In this document: positions 40,003-50,199 of the stretch, piece after piece | Position numbering within the stretch: position 1 is the first letter of the stretch | Layout of the letters: each line of letters begins with the position of its first letter | DNA from: Xanthomonas fragariae | Lineage (GTDB): Bacteria; Pseudomonadota; Gammaproteobacteria; Xanthomonadales; Xanthomonadaceae | NCBI RefSeq assembly: GCF_900183975.1 | Contig: NZ_LT853882.1 | Span: 2,101,501-2,165,500, forward strand | DNA length: 64,000 nucleotides | Direction: 5' to 3' | The notes under the pieces: generated by a model | Seen by the model: only the letters and a program-made list of their open reading frames with translations | What the model was told of the DNA's origin: nothing | Databases searched by the model: none | Position numbers and translations under genes: made by a program

Positions 40003-42369
40003 CTACGGCTGCGCACTCAGCCACGCTTCCAGCGCCGCAGCCGGCAACGGGCGTGAGAACAGATAGCCTTGTAGGACTTCGCAGCCGAGATCGGCGAGAA
40101 ACAACCGCTGCGCTTCGTTTTCCACACCTTCGGCAACCACGTGCTTGCGCAGATGCGCGCCGATGCGTAGCACCGAGGTGATGAGCGCGCGTGCGTCTTC
40201 GCTGTGTTCGATGTCGCGTACGAAGCTCATGTCCAGTTTGAGTTCGTCAATCGGCAGGCGATGCAGATGGCTCAGGCTGGAGTAGCCGGTGCCGAAGTCG
40301 TCCAACGACAACGAGATGCCGGCTTCGCGAATGGCGTGCAGATTTTCCAGTACGTCGGGTTGCCCGGAAAGCATCACGCTCTCGGTCATTTCCAAGGTCA
40401 GGTCGGACGGCAGCACGCCCATGTCGGAGATCAACCGGAGCAGATCGACGAGCATGCGCGGGCTTTCGAAACTGCTGGCCGACAAGTTCACCGAGACGCG
40501 CGCTACCGGAACGCCGCGATGGCGCCAATCGGCGATCTGCCGACACGCACTGCGCAGCACCCAATCGTTTAGCTGCGGCATCATGCCTTGTTCTTCGGCA
40601 ACGGGCAGAAACCGGGCCGGCGAAATGGTGCCAAGCTGCGGATGATTCCAGCGCAGCAACGCTTCAACACCATACAGCGCGTGCGGCGCGGCGCTAAGCA
40701 ATTGCGGTTGGTAATGCAGTTGCAGCTGATTGCGACCGATCGCCTGGCGCAGTTCCGCTTCCAGCGCGACGCGCTCCTGCGCCATACGGTTCATGTCGGA
40801 GCTGAAAAAACGGAAACGTCCGCCGCCTTCCTTCTTGGCGCGATTCATTGCCAGATCGGCATGCCGCAGCAGGATGTTGATTTCGCGCCCGTCTTCGGGA
40901 AACATCGCCACGCCGATGCTGGCCGACGGATGCACGGTCATATGTCCGACCGGCAGCGGGCCTGCGATGGTGCCAAGCAGGCGCTCGGCTACGGCACCGG
41001 CCTGCTCTGCACTGCACTGCGGCAGTGCAAGTGCGAATTCGTCGCCGGCCAGGCGCGCCAGCATTGCGGTGGCGGAAAGTTGGTCGCCAATACGCAGCGC
41101 GATGTCGCGTAACAAACCATCGCCTGCGGAGTGGCCCTGACTATCGTTGATCAGCTTGAAGCGATCGATATTGATGAACATCAACGCGGCCGGTTCGCCT
41201 GCGTATTCGGCCTGTGTCAGTGCCTGTTCGGCGCGCGCGCTGAACATGAGGCGGTTGGGCAGGCCTGTGAGCGTGTCGTAGAACGCCAATTGATGCACGC
41301 GTTGGCGGATCTGCTCGCGTTCCAGTGCCAGTGTGCACAGCTGTTGGCATAACTCGGTGAGTCGCACATGCCAGGCGTCGGCGCGCTGCGGCTTGCGGTA
41401 GTACAGCGCGAAGGTACCGAGCACGCGCGAGCTGTTGGAGCGGATCGGGGTGCTCCAGCAGGCGCGTAATCCCATCTGCAACAGGGTGTCGCGATACGGC
41501 GCGAACAGCGGGTCGGTGGCGATGTCTTCCACCATCACCGCACGGCCGCGCCAGGCGGCAGTCCCGCATGCGCTGGCGCCAGGGCCGATCTTCAATCCGT
41601 TGACCGCGTCGGCATATTCGGGTGGCAGGCTGGGGGCAGCCAGCGTTTGCAGGCAGCCATGATTGTCGGCACTCATCACCGTGGCCAGCACGTCCGGTGC
41701 GATGCGTTCGACCTCGGTGCAGATCAGCGTCATCACTTCGATCAGCGGCCGCTCTTGTACCAGTGCTTCCAGCACGCGGTGCTGCAATACCTCATGCACC
41801 TTGGTATCGGTGATGTCGGTCAGCACCGTAACGTAATGCGATGGATTCTGGTCGGCGTCGTAGATCGGATTGAAGTTGAGCGAAATCCATAGCGGTGTGC
41901 CGTCCTTGCGATAGACCAGCAAGTCGGCCTGGCTCTGCTGCAACGCATCGGCGCGTTCGCGGATGCGCGCCACTTCGCTATGGTCGCTTTGCGCCCGGGT
42001 CAGCACATGCGATGGGATCTGACCGACCAATTCGGCTTCGGTGTAGCCGAACATGCGCTGGAAACCGTCGTTGGCGAAGAGCAGACGCGATTGCAGATCG
42101 CAGATGAGGATGGCGCTACTGCTGCCATCCAACGCTTCGGCCAGCAGGCGCGAACGGCATTCTTGGGGCTGCTCGCCGGCCTTCGCCACGCCGGCAGTGA
42201 CGGGGCCCGGCTCGATCGCGCCAGCAGTGATCGGGTCGGTCTTGATTGGGCCAGTGGTTGCTGCTGCGCTATCGGCCAGCACGTCCGCAGCGATAGCTGA
42301 GACGGGTTCACGCATGCCGGGAACCTCCGCCGGGTCGGTCGGGTGCGGGTGCGGGGGCCGGGCGGTCAT
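40003..42369 (-). CDS. PAS-GAF-GGDEF-EAL c-di-GMP turnover protein
   Basis: This 788-residue cytoplasmic protein has a low-complexity N terminus with a degenerate repeat of ITAG/VTAG type (about 40-62), a PAS domain (about 75-190), a GAF domain (about 195-350), GGDEF (about 355-525; signature AGDEF at 441-445) and EAL (about 535-785; EAL at 569-571, DDFGTGYSSL further on). Both catalytic signatures look usable, so it may make or degrade c-di-GMP under control of the sensory domains. It starts six bases after the cheB stop, so it is probably co-transcribed with cheR-cheD-cheB and links chemotaxis to c-di-GMP. Confidence 0.93.
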   Translation of the reverse strand: MTARPPHPHPTDPAEVPGMREPVSAIAADVLADSAAATTGPIKTDPITAGAIEPGPVTAGVAKAGEQPQECRSRLLAEALDGSSSAILICDLQSRLLFANDGFQRMFGYTEAELVGQIPSHVLTRAQSDHSEVARIRERADALQQSQADLLVYRKDGTPLWISLNFNPIYDADQNPSHYVTVLTDITDTKVHEVLQHRVLEALVQERPLIEVMTLICTEVERIAPDVLATVMSADNHGCLQTLAAPSLPPEYADAVNGLKIGPGASACGTAAWRGRAVMVEDIATDPLFAPYRDTLLQMGLRACWSTPIRSNSSRVLGTFALYYRKPQRADAWHVRLTELCQQLCTLALEREQIRQRVHQLAFYDTLTGLPNRLMFSARAEQALTQAEYAGEPAALMFINIDRFKLINDSQGHSAGDGLLRDIALRIGDQLSATAMLARLAGDEFALALPQCSAEQAGAVAERLLGTIAGPLPVGHMTVHPSASIGVAMFPEDGREINILLRHADLAMNRAKKEGGGRFRFFSSDMNRMAQERVALEAELRQAIGRNQLQLHYQPQLLSAAPHALYGVEALLRWNHPQLGTISPARFLPVAEEQGMMPQLNDWVLRSACRQIADWRHRGVPVARVSVNLSASSFESPRMLVDLLRLISDMGVLPSDLTLEMTESVMLSGQPDVLENLHAIREAGISLSLDDFGTGYSSLSHLHRLPIDELKLDMSFVRDIEHSEDARALITSVLRIGAHLRKHVVAEGVENEAQRLFLADLGCEVLQGYLFSRPLPAAALEAWLSAQP

Positions 42370-42375
42370 GCGGGA

Positions 42376-43452
42376 TCAGCGCGCCTGCGCCGACAGCGCG
42401 ATCAGGCGTTCTGCAACGCGATCCAACGGCACCACTTCCTGTGCGGCACCAAGTTTGTAGGCAGCGCCGGGCATGCCCCAGACCACGCTGCTGGCTTCGT
42501 CCTGCACCAGCGTAGGTGCACCGGCCTGCAGCATTTCCAGCAGGCCGCGTGCGCCGTCGTCGCCCATGCCGGTCAGGATGGCACCGACCGCGTTGGGGCC
42601 GGCGTTGGCAGCCACGGAACGGAACAGCACGTCCACTGCCGGCTTGTGGCGATTGACCGGCTGGCCGTCGTCGATGCGGCAGCGCCAGCGGGCACCGTCG
42701 CGGATAATGCGCAGATGCTGGCCGCCTGGTGGCAGATAGGCGTGGCCGGGCAGGATCGCTTCGCCGTCGCTGGCTTCGCGCACCGACATCGCCGAATGAC
42801 GATTGAGGCGTTCGGCAAAGGCGGTGCTGAAGCTGGCCGGCAGATGCTGGGTCATCACCACCGCCGGGGCATCGGCAGGCATATGTTCGAGCACCACGCG
42901 CAACGCTTCGGTGCCACCGGCAGAGGCGCCAATCGCTATCAGGCGATCGGTGGTGCGGAAGCGCAGCGCGCTGCCGGGCACCGGTGCGGAGTGCATGTCC
43001 AAGATGACCTTGGGCGCGCTTGGGCGATTAAGCGCGCTAACCTTGGCTTTGGCGGCCATCTTGACTTTGCTGACGATCTCCTCGGCATAGTCTTCCAGCC
43101 CGCGCGCGAGGTCGATCTTGGGCTTGGAAACGAAGTCCACTGCGCCCAGCGACAAGGCTTGCAAGGTGGTGTCGGCGCCGCGTTCGGTCAGCGATGAAAT
43201 CATCACTACCGGGGTTGGGCGCAGGCGCATGAGGTTTTCCAGAAACACCAGACCGTCCATGCGCGGCATTTCCACATCCAGCGTGATCACGTCCGGATTG
43301 AGGCGCTTGATTTTTTCGCGTGCCAGGATCGGGTCGGCGGCCGAGCCGATGACTTCGATGCCGGGGTCGCGCGAAAGAATTTCGGTGAGCATCTGGCGCA
43401 CGACCGCCGAGTCGTCGACGATCAATACGCGCACAGGGGTTTCCAGCGTCAT
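42376..43452 (-). CDS. cheB: Chemoreceptor methylesterase/glutamine deamidase CheB
   Basis: This 358-residue protein has a receiver domain (D59 in [13 protein letters not shown]) and a C-terminal methylesterase domain with catalytic S177 (GASAGG), H203 (TQHLP) and D299 (GMGDDG). It removes methyl groups from receptors during adaptation. The ATG at 43452 overlaps the cheD stop (ATGA), which fixes the start. The linker (about 130-165) is somewhat long. Confidence 0.96.
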   Translation of the reverse strand: MTLETPVRVLIVDDSAVVRQMLTEILSRDPGIEVIGSAADPILAREKIKRLNPDVITLDVEMPRMDGLVFLENLMRLRPTPVVMISSLTERGADTTLQALSLGAVDFVSKPKIDLARGLEDYAEEIVSKVKMAAKAKVSALNRPSAPKVILDMHSAPVPGSALRFRTTDRLIAIGASAGGTEALRVVLEHMPADAPAVVMTQHLPASFSTAFAERLNRHSAMSVREASDGEAILPGHAYLPPGGQHLRIIRDGARWRCRIDDGQPVNRHKPAVDVLFRSVAANAGPNAVGAILTGMGDDGARGLLEMLQAGAPTLVQDEASSVVWGMPGAAYKLGAAQEVVPLDRVAERLIALSAQAR

Positions 43453-44039
43453 TCGAACAACTCCACTCCACCGGTGATCGGTGCTTTGGACAGACGGGCA
43501 TGCACGGCCGATTCGGCGACGGCGACTTCGTGTGCGTGCGGCAAACGCTGCACTACGACGCGGCCGGTCGTCGGGAAGAACCACACCTTACGCGGATGGA
43601 TGCCGCACAGATCTTCTGCAATGATGGGAATGTGTTCGGCCTGCAGATATTGGCGTACGAATTCGGCGTTGCGCGTGCCCACCGGATTGCTGGTGAACCC
43701 CTTGAGCACGTTGGCGCCACCGAAAACCTTTGCTTCGATCCGCTTGCGATGTGCGCCGCGCTTGAGCATGTCGTTGATCAGCAACTCCATCGCATAGCTG
43801 CCGTAGCGCGCAGGTGCGCCATCGCCGACCTGGCCTTCCGGCAGCAGAAAGTGGTTCATGCCGCCGATTTTCAGCACCGGGTCGCGAAGGCAGGCGGCAA
43901 CACACGATCCCAAGGTGGTCGTCAACGCGGTGTCGTCGTCGACCACCAGATACTGGGTGGGCAGCAGCTTGGCGGTAATGGTCTCGAACCGCGAATCGCG
44001 GTAGCGCATGACATCGTCGACCTGCACGGCAGTACTCAT
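43449..44039 (-). CDS. cheD: Chemoreceptor glutamine deamidase CheD
   Basis: This 196-residue CheD has the catalytic pair C46 ([12 protein letters not shown]) and H63 (GGMNHFLLP), the 17-residue spacing seen in Thermotoga CheD, and the GGANVLKGF loop. It deamidates glutamines in receptors. It overlaps cheR upstream and cheB downstream by four bases each, which fixes both its ends and shows a tight operon. Confidence 0.95.
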   Translation of the reverse strand: MSTAVQVDDVMRYRDSRFETITAKLLPTQYLVVDDDTALTTTLGSCVAACLRDPVLKIGGMNHFLLPEGQVGDGAPARYGSYAMELLINDMLKRGAHRKRIEAKVFGGANVLKGFTSNPVGTRNAEFVRQYLQAEHIPIIAEDLCGIHPRKVWFFPTTGRVVVQRLPHAHEVAVAESAVHARLSKAPITGGVELFE

Positions 44040-44896
44040 GCAGATGCTCCCGCGCGCGGGGCGCGCCGATACAGCGTGCGTCCGCACGGCTGGATCAGAT
44101 CGGCCGCGTGCAGGTAGTTCTCCGAGTGCCCGGTGTACAGCAGGCCGTCGTCGCCCATGTGGCTGACCAGACGCGACAGGATGCCGCGCTGGGTGGGCTT
44201 GTCGAAATAGATCATCACGTTGCGGCAAAACAGCGCTGCGTACGGGCCGCCGACGTCGTACCGCGGCGACAGCAGATTCAATTGCCGGAATTCGATGAGC
44301 TGGCGCAGCGCTGGAATGACCCGGCACTTGCCGTCGTTGGGGCCGCTGCCGCGTTGGAAGTACTTGCGCTTGATCGAGGCATCCAGCGAGGCGAGGCGAT
44401 CGATGGCGTAGACGCCGCGCGAGGCGGTTTCCAGCACCTGGGTATCAACGTCGGTGGCCATGATACTCACCGGCGGAGTCAGCGAACCGAAAGCTTCGCA
44501 CGCGGTGATGGCAATCGAATATGGCTCCTCACCGGTGGATGCCGCGCACGACCAGATATTGAGCGGTGCTTGCGAAGCGCGCTTTTGCAGTTCTTCGCGC
44601 AGCTTGTCGAAGTGGTGCGGCTCACGGAAGAACGAGGTCAGGTTGGTGGTTAGCGCGTTGGTGAACGCCTGCCATTCTTTTTCGTCATGGCCTGCTTCCA
44701 GTTGGTCGAGGTAATCGCGGAAAGAGCGCAGACCAAGCGCGCGCAAACGACGCGACAGACGGCCATACACCATGTCGCGCTTGGCCGGAGCCAGTGAGAT
44801 GCCGACACGCTGGTAAATCAGGTCGCAGACGCGCTTGAAGTCGCGATCGCCGAAATCAAATTCGCGTGTGTCTGAGGCGGAAGTCGTAGTCGTCAT
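44036..44896 (-). CDS. cheR: Chemoreceptor methyltransferase CheR
   Basis: This 286-residue SAM-dependent methyltransferase has the N-terminal helical domain, [28 protein letters not shown] (SAM binding), [13 protein letters not shown] and [14 protein letters not shown]. It methylates glutamates in chemoreceptors. Its beta-subdomain can bind C-terminal xWxxF pentapeptides, and four of the five receptors in this window end in one. It is the first gene of cheR-cheD-cheB-GGDEF/EAL and has a weak sigma-28-like promoter upstream. Confidence 0.96.
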   Translation of the reverse strand: MTTTTSASDTREFDFGDRDFKRVCDLIYQRVGISLAPAKRDMVYGRLSRRLRALGLRSFRDYLDQLEAGHDEKEWQAFTNALTTNLTSFFREPHHFDKLREELQKRASQAPLNIWSCAASTGEEPYSIAITACEAFGSLTPPVSIMATDVDTQVLETASRGVYAIDRLASLDASIKRKYFQRGSGPNDGKCRVIPALRQLIEFRQLNLLSPRYDVGGPYAALFCRNVMIYFDKPTQRGILSRLVSHMGDDGLLYTGHSENYLHAADLIQPCGRTLYRRAPRAGASA

Positions 44897-44924
44897 ATCC
44901 GTACACGTCGTTAACTATCACCTG

Positions 44925-44951
44925 GTATCGGCCATGTGGTCGCGCAACTGA
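44925..44951 (-). promoter_or_regulatory. Weak sigma-28-like promoter upstream of cheR
   Basis: On the minus strand TCAG (44951-44948), 15 bases, then GCCGATAC (44932-44925). The -10 is good and the -35 (TAAA expected) is poor. It lies 28 bases upstream of the cheR start. Confidence 0.45.
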
Positions 44952-45406
44952 AGGGCCAATGCATCGATTGACTCGGTTGGGTCCGGTTCTGGTGTGCGAC
45001 GCGGCGGCGCTGGTGTAAGTCGGCCCGCGTCGCTGCAACAACACATCGCCTCGCGTGGAGGCATGGCGATGTGCGAGGCGATTACTTGATGGTGACGGGC
45101 TTCAGGCTGGCCGAGAAACTGACTTCGATTCCGGCACGCGAGCTGTCGCGCTGGATCTTGCAGAGGACGCAGACGTCTTGAATCCGAAAAAGGTGATTCA
45201 TGCCGCACTTCAATCTGGTTGTGCCTCGCGTGTCGGGAACTTCCTGACACGCGAGGGTCGTGGAGCAACCGATAAAAACCAATGCCGCCGCCAGATGGGT
45301 GTGGCCGGCGTCGGTGGCTGCCGTATGCACGTTATACATGGCAGCTTCCGCACACCCTCAACACCTCCGTCGCGACCGCTGGCGATGTTGAAGTCGGCCG
45401 TTCGAA
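44952..45406. other. Gap between cheW and cheR, no convincing gene
   Basis: About 450 bases with only short frames. One minus-strand frame (45082-45339, 85 codons, Cys-rich) has no recognisable family, signal peptide or ribosome-binding site, and I do not call it. Confidence 0.5.
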
Positions 45407-45889
45407 TCAGGCTGCTTCTTCAACCAGTTGCTGCCCCAGCTCGGTACTATCCAGCAAGGTCTCGATATCCAGCAGGATCAACATGCGATCGTCCTGGGTG
45501 CCGATGCCGGAGATGAAACGGGTGTCGACCGCAGCGCCGAACTCGGGCGTCGGGCGGATCTGATCGTCGTTGAGCGGAATCACGTCCGAGACGCTATCCA
45601 CCACGATGCCGACCACACGGTCTTCGACGTTGAGCACGATCATTACTGTAAAGGCGTCGTAGCGCGCTTCTTTCAGGCGCAGCTTCAGGCGCAGGTCGAT
45701 CACCGGCACGATGGTGCCGCGCAGGTTGATCACACCCTTGATGTAGTCGGGGGCGTCGGGCAGGCGAGTGACCGAATCGTAGCCGCGGATTTCCTGCACT
45801 TTCAGGATGTCTACGCCGTAGTGTTCTTCGCCCAAAGCGAAGCTAAGGAATTCACCACCGGTGCCGGTGGCAGTGCTCTTGTCGTTCAT
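45407..45889 (-). CDS. cheW: Chemotaxis coupling protein CheW
   Basis: This 160-residue CheW couples CheA to receptors. It shows the two SH3-like subdomains, with EEHYGVDILKVQEIRGY, YIKGVINLRGTIVPVIDLR and GIVVDSVSDVIPL. The short N-terminal extension is polar. It lies alone between a gap and the broken ycgR-like gene and has the best sigma-28 promoter match of the region about 75 bases upstream. Confidence 0.96.
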   Translation of the reverse strand: MNDKSTATGTGGEFLSFALGEEHYGVDILKVQEIRGYDSVTRLPDAPDYIKGVINLRGTIVPVIDLRLKLRLKEARYDAFTVMIVLNVEDRVVGIVVDSVSDVIPLNDDQIRPTPEFGAAVDTRFISGIGTQDDRMLILLDIETLLDSTELGQQLVEEAA

Positions 45890-45962
45890 GGAAACTCCAG
45901 GCGTTGCTGCTGAGTGTCAGGTTGCGGCAGAAGATTGCGGCAGAAATAGGGTTGCCCTAGCA

Positions 45963-45989
45963 ACATCGGCGCAGCGGGCAGCAACTTTA
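45963..45989 (-). promoter_or_regulatory. Sigma-28 (FliA) promoter of cheW
   Basis: The minus strand reads TAAAGTTG, 11 bases, GCCGATGT (45989 to 45963). This matches the TAAAGTTT-N11-GCCGATAA consensus at nearly all informative positions. Confidence 0.8.
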
Positions 45990-46018
45990 GGTGCATGCTC
46001 CGCGCCGTGCGGTCAGGT

Positions 46019-46804
46019 TCAGAACGTGCTGCTCTTGTGGGCGTTGCGTTGGCGGTCTGCCCGGAGGATGTAGCGCTGGATAGTTTCGTCGGCGCCGCGT
46101 GGCAAGTCGCTGAACCTCATACTGACGCGGACGCTTTCGCTACCGTTGGGCAGTGTCTGCTTGTACTGGCTGCACACTGTGAGCGGCAGCGTGATCGGCG
46201 CGGCGTCGGGCAGCTGCAGTGTGCAGTTGCGGTAGGTGTGCTGCGGTTCGAGCAACGGCATGCCGTCGGTGAGCGACACCGCAACGCCGCCGCTGCTGAT
46301 GTCGATCACGCGTAGCTGCAGGTCGAATGCGCCGCCGTGGGCCTGGTCCTAGTGGATGATGCAGATGGGCGATTCGGTGATCGGCGTTTCCAGCCGGTAC
46401 GACTCGCGCCGCTGCATGTGGTACATCGCGTCGGGCAGGTCGGCGCGGAAGGCGACATGGATGTCGCGCTCCATCCGCTTTGCTTTTTTCAGCCGGAAAC
46501 GGATGTTGACCCGTTCCAGCTGCGCGTAGCACAGCAGGTAGTTGGCGCCTTCGATAGCGCGATTGGAGGCGTCGCTGTGGCTGCAGTCAAGAATCACGCA
46601 GTTGTCGTCTTCGTCCACTTCCAGTACGGCGGTGGCCACGGCCATGTCGCGGCCGGCCACATGCATGGTTACCACGGCGCGTTGGTCGAGCAGCTGGCGC
46701 AGCAATCTACGGATCTGCCGCTTGTTGCGCAGCAGATAGCGCTCGTCACTTTCGGCCAGGTGGTCGTCGTTGTGGTCCAGCGCCGGGGTATCGCCTTGGG
46801 ACAT
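46019..46804 (-). pseudogene. YcgR-like flagellar brake (PilZ), interrupted by an amber codon
   Basis: The frame encodes a YcgR N-terminal domain (LRNKRQIRRLLRQLLDQRA, then VLEVDEDDNCVILDCSHSD) and the start of a PilZ domain with the RRESYR c-di-GMP motif. It then meets TAG at 46349-46351 and continues in the same frame with DISSGGVAVSL, the second PilZ binding motif, to a stop at 46019. A normal protein of about 260 residues is thus split between its two c-di-GMP-binding motifs. YcgR binds the flagellar motor when c-di-GMP is high. The start may be ATG 46804 or 46810. A sigma-28-like promoter remains upstream. Confidence 0.8.
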
Positions 46805-46862
46805 GGGCATAAGCACAGTGAAAGCTGGAATTCGCCAGGACGGTCGTCCCGATATTGCTTTG

Positions 46863-46888
46863 ATATCGGCGGACAGACCGAATCTTTA
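46863..46888 (-). promoter_or_regulatory. Sigma-28-like promoter of the ycgR relic
   Basis: The minus strand reads TAAAGATT, 10 bases, GCCGATAT (46888 to 46863), one base shorter in the spacer than its siblings. Confidence 0.65.
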
Positions 46889-46940
46889 AGTGTTGCGGCA
46901 ATGTTCCGTGCGATTTCGTTGCGGCGCGGCGCTCGGAAGC

Positions 46941-47105
46941 CAGCCCAGCGCCATTGCCGATGCGGGTTGCCGGGTCTTCGATGAAGTGTTTGATCTGCTT
47001 GGCCGCGCCGGCCGAGCACTGTGCCGCCGTGCGCATTTCGGAGGCGACCACCGCAACGCCACGGCCTTGTTCGCTGGCGGACGGGTTGATTGCCGGCACG
47101 CAGCG
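46941..47105 (-). pseudogene. Chemoreceptor signalling-domain fragment
   Basis: The minus strand reads SEQGRGVAVVASEMRTAAQC, then AGAAKQIKHFIEDPATRIGN. This is a degenerate copy of the MCP hairpin-tip segment ([20 protein letters not shown]) found intact in the five neighbouring receptors. Only about 50 residues survive, and no start or receptor N terminus accompanies them. Confidence 0.75.
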
Positions 47106-47152
47106 AAGGCGTTTGCTGCCCGCCGATGGTCACGGTGCTCCAGTGGACGTGC

Positions 47153-47191
47153 AAAAAAAGGGCCGCTTTCCCCTCGCAAAGGAAGCGACCC
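47153..47191 (-). terminator. Rho-independent terminator downstream of the first MCP gene
   Basis: On the minus strand GGGTCGCTT (47191-47183) pairs with AAGCGGCCC (47168-47160), one G-T wobble, followed by seven T. It lies about 205 bases after the MCP stop at 47398. The interval holds no gene I can see. Confidence 0.85.
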
Positions 47192-47397
47192 GCAAGACCC
47201 GCGCACAGCGAATCGAACCACTTTCGAATGGTGGGTGTTGCTAACTGCGGTATTACTCGAAACGGTGATCAGTGCGCCCGCGCAGGCAGAAGGCGGGGTG
47301 CAGCCGATGCAAATTGGCGCATCGGCCGCGCCCACTGCGATTCCTGCGCGCCGTTCCTACCTGCTCGGTAACTGCCCGTTACGTGCTGCAGCCGCGC

Positions 47398-49659
47398 TTA
47401 AAACTCCCGCCAGTCGCCTGATTCTGCAGCCGATGCCAATGCACCGGTCGTGCTGCGACGTGGCGCTGCCAGGGCGGCAGTTGCACGTGCCGCCGGACGC
47501 GCCACCGAGCGTGCATTGGTCGGTGCACTGGCAATCGCCGACAACTGCCGCGCCACTGGTGCCTGCGCGACGATCTTGAACACCGCAACCGTTTCGGTAA
47601 GTTGCTGGGCCTGTTCCTCCATCGCGCGTGCGGCGGCGGTGGCTTCTTCCACCAGCGCGGCGTTTTGCTGCGTCGTTTCGTCCATCTGGGTGACGGTCTG
47701 GTTGACTTGTTCGATGCTAGCCGATTGCTCCTGCGAGGCGGCGGAAATTTCGCCCATGATGTCGGTGACGCGTTGCACCGACGACACTATCTCGGCCATG
47801 GTCTTGCCTGCTTGGTCCACCAGCTGCGAGCCGTCGGCAACGCGTTGCACCGAGTCGACGATCAGTTCCTTGATCTCCTTCGCTGCGGCGGAGGAGCGCT
47901 GCGCCAGCGTGCGGACTTCGGAAGCCACCACCGCAAATCCGCGGCCTTGTTCGCCGGCACGTGCGGCTTCCACCGCCGCGTTCAAGGCCAGGATATTGGT
48001 CTGGAACGCGATTCCATCGATGACGCTGATGATGTCGGCGATTTTCTTGGACGAGGTTTCGATCCCGGCCATGGTGTCGACCACCTTGCCAACGACTGCG
48101 CCGCCCTGCGAGGCCACGCTGGCTGCGCCGATCGCCAGTTGATTGGCCTGACGCGCGCCCTCGGCGTTCTGCTTGACTGTGGAGGTGAGCTCTTCCATCG
48201 ATGCAGCGGTTTCTTCGAGATTGGCAGCTTGTTGTTCGGTGCGCTGCGATAGGTCCTGATTGCCCGCTGCAATCTCGGTGGCCGCAGCATTGATGGAGAC
48301 CGCCGAGTGCTGGATATGCCCGACGATGCCTGCCAATTGCGTAACGGTGGCATTGGCATCGTCGCGCATCTGTGCAAACACGCCCTTGAACTCGCCCTCC
48401 ATGCGTGCGGTTAGGTCGCCTGCGGCAATCGCCTGCAACATGCCCGACAGTGACTGCAGGCTGCCGTCGGCGGTGGCCATCAACTGGTTCAGGCTGTCCA
48501 CCATCACCCGGAAGTCGTACTGGAACTGGGCCGCGTCGCCGCGAGCGCTGAAGTCGCCATTGGCGGCGGCTTGCGCCAGGTGCTTAATCTGCTGATTCAT
48601 CGACGCCAGATTGGCTTTGACCTGCGCCATGGTGTCGGTGAGCTTTGCTTTTTCGCCGGGCAGGGTGTCCATGTCCTCGCTGAGGTCGCCGATTGCGTAG
48701 CGGCCCATGATCTGCGCCAGGCGCAGTGTGACCTGGATGTGGCTGTCGACCAAGGCATTGGTGTCGTCGGCCATGCGGCCATAATCGCCTGGAAATGCGC
48801 TGGCATCCATGCGGAAACTGACTTGGCCGTCATCGTGGCGCCTGGCCATGTCCACCTGTGCGGTGATCAGGTTGCGCACCTGCAACTGCATCTTGTCCAT
48901 CGCCTGCAATAAGCGGCCGGTTTCGTCGTTGGCGTCGGTATGCACGGCGTTATCGAGCCGGCCCTCGGCGATTGCTTCAGCGGCGCGGGTGGCACGGCTC
49001 AATGGTTGGGTCAGACTGCGGGTGATCAGCAGGCCCAATGTGCCGCTCAGCACCACCACCAGCAGCGACCCGCCGATCAGCAGCTTGCGCGAGTCGTCCA
49101 TCGAGTCCAGTGCCACGGTGGCGACTTCTATGGCCAGCTTGTCTTGCAGCGTAATGTTCTCGCCGATCTTGTCCTGCCATTGCTCCAGCGCCGGTGCGGC
49201 CTTGGTCAGCAGCAACGGGAGCGCTTCATCGCGATGGCCCGCCTTCACCAGCTCGATGACTTTATTGTTCAACTCTCTCACCGCGAGAGTGCGCCGATCG
49301 ATGTCGTCACGGATGGCTTGGCCCTGCGCCGACGTCGGCATGGCATACAAGGCTTCGCGTGCCTTGCCGTAGTCGGCACGCCCGGACTTGATCGCCTCGA
49401 TAAATTTCAGGTTTTCTTCGTTACTTGTGGGTAGCACGACGTTGCGCACTTGCGCGGCGATGGCGTAATTGGCATTCATCATGTCATTGGAGAGCCGGAT
49501 CTTCACCATGTTCTGGTGCACCAGCTCGTCGACAAGTGCGCGTGCCGAGGTCAGCCCGCGGTAACCGATGAAAGTGATAAAACCCGACAACAGAATCAGC
49601 ACGGTGAATGCCGCAGCCAATCGTGGCCCGACCTTGAAACGCAGCAAAAGAGAGTTCAT
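47398..49659 (-). CDS. Methyl-accepting chemotaxis protein 1 of the tandem array
   Basis: This 753-residue receptor has TM1 at about 13-34, a helical periplasmic sensor domain of about 155 residues, TM2 at about 191-213, at least two HAMP-like segments ([11 protein letters not shown] and later [11 protein letters not shown]) and a C-terminal MCP signalling domain with the conserved tip [20 protein letters not shown]. It ends in DWREF, an xWxxF pentapeptide of the type that tethers CheR and CheB. The ATG at 49659 ([14 protein letters not shown]) is chosen over an in-frame start at 49758. A sigma-28 promoter lies 216 bases upstream. Confidence 0.95.
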   Translation of the reverse strand: MNSLLLRFKVGPRLAAAFTVLILLSGFITFIGYRGLTSARALVDELVHQNMVKIRLSNDMMNANYAIAAQVRNVVLPTSNEENLKFIEAIKSGRADYGKAREALYAMPTSAQGQAIRDDIDRRTLAVRELNNKVIELVKAGHRDEALPLLLTKAAPALEQWQDKIGENITLQDKLAIEVATVALDSMDDSRKLLIGGSLLVVVLSGTLGLLITRSLTQPLSRATRAAEAIAEGRLDNAVHTDANDETGRLLQAMDKMQLQVRNLITAQVDMARRHDDGQVSFRMDASAFPGDYGRMADDTNALVDSHIQVTLRLAQIMGRYAIGDLSEDMDTLPGEKAKLTDTMAQVKANLASMNQQIKHLAQAAANGDFSARGDAAQFQYDFRVMVDSLNQLMATADGSLQSLSGMLQAIAAGDLTARMEGEFKGVFAQMRDDANATVTQLAGIVGHIQHSAVSINAAATEIAAGNQDLSQRTEQQAANLEETAASMEELTSTVKQNAEGARQANQLAIGAASVASQGGAVVGKVVDTMAGIETSSKKIADIISVIDGIAFQTNILALNAAVEAARAGEQGRGFAVVASEVRTLAQRSSAAAKEIKELIVDSVQRVADGSQLVDQAGKTMAEIVSSVQRVTDIMGEISAASQEQSASIEQVNQTVTQMDETTQQNAALVEEATAAARAMEEQAQQLTETVAVFKIVAQAPVARQLSAIASAPTNARSVARPAARATAALAAPRRSTTGALASAAESGDWREF

Positions 49660-49874
49660 TGGATCGCTCGACTCGATGAGGATGGGCAGGGAAGGCCGAC
49701 TGATAGCCACGCTTTTTGTGCTTGCGTCTGCTCGTCGTACTGCAATTGATAACGGCACAGCCTGTGGCGAATTGAGTTGGCACCGATGTATTAGTAAAGC
49801 GCGGTTTCACACAGGTGATGAACAGGTGCGGATGGCATCGGCAGTCGGTCTGTGACTGTGCTGCTTTGCATGTT

Positions 49875-49901
49875 CTATCGGCTGGAATACGCCTTTTTTT
49901 C
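49875..49901 (-). promoter_or_regulatory. Sigma-28-like promoter of MCP 1
   Basis: The minus strand reads GAAA (49901-49898), 15 bases, GCCGATAG (49882-49875). The intergenic stretch 49660-50199 holds no gene I can recognise. A 9-bp stem at 50109-50141 may end transcription of MCP 2. Confidence 0.6.
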
Positions 49902-50199
49902 CGAAATCTTCGAATTTTCAGCAGTCGCGAGCTTGCCCTGAGTTTCACGTGCTGTGCGCTGATCGAGCGTGTGCGTATGCAGGTAAATAGCGTAATGCTT
50001 ACGGTGCACGCGGCGGCGCATATCGGCTGCCCGGCGCAACGACAAGTGCAGAATAAAAGTGCCCTGCACCTGATCCATCTGCAACAGGTCTTGCCTGCCA
50101 GACAAACTCAAGGCTGGTGCAATGACGCTGGGCCAGCCTTGCTTTCATACGTCGTGTTGTAGCGGGACGCTGGCGCGCGCGCGGCACGTTCAGCCGCGC

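Noticed and set aside
45082..45339. An 85-codon Cys-rich minus-strand frame between cheW and cheR
   Set aside because: No recognisable family, no ribosome-binding site and no signal peptide. It could be real, but nothing in the sequence supports it.
50109..50141. A 9-bp stem between MCP 2 and MCP 1 as a terminator
   Set aside because: The stem is good but the following sequence on the minus strand is GAGTTTG rather than a T run, so I did not list it as a terminator.
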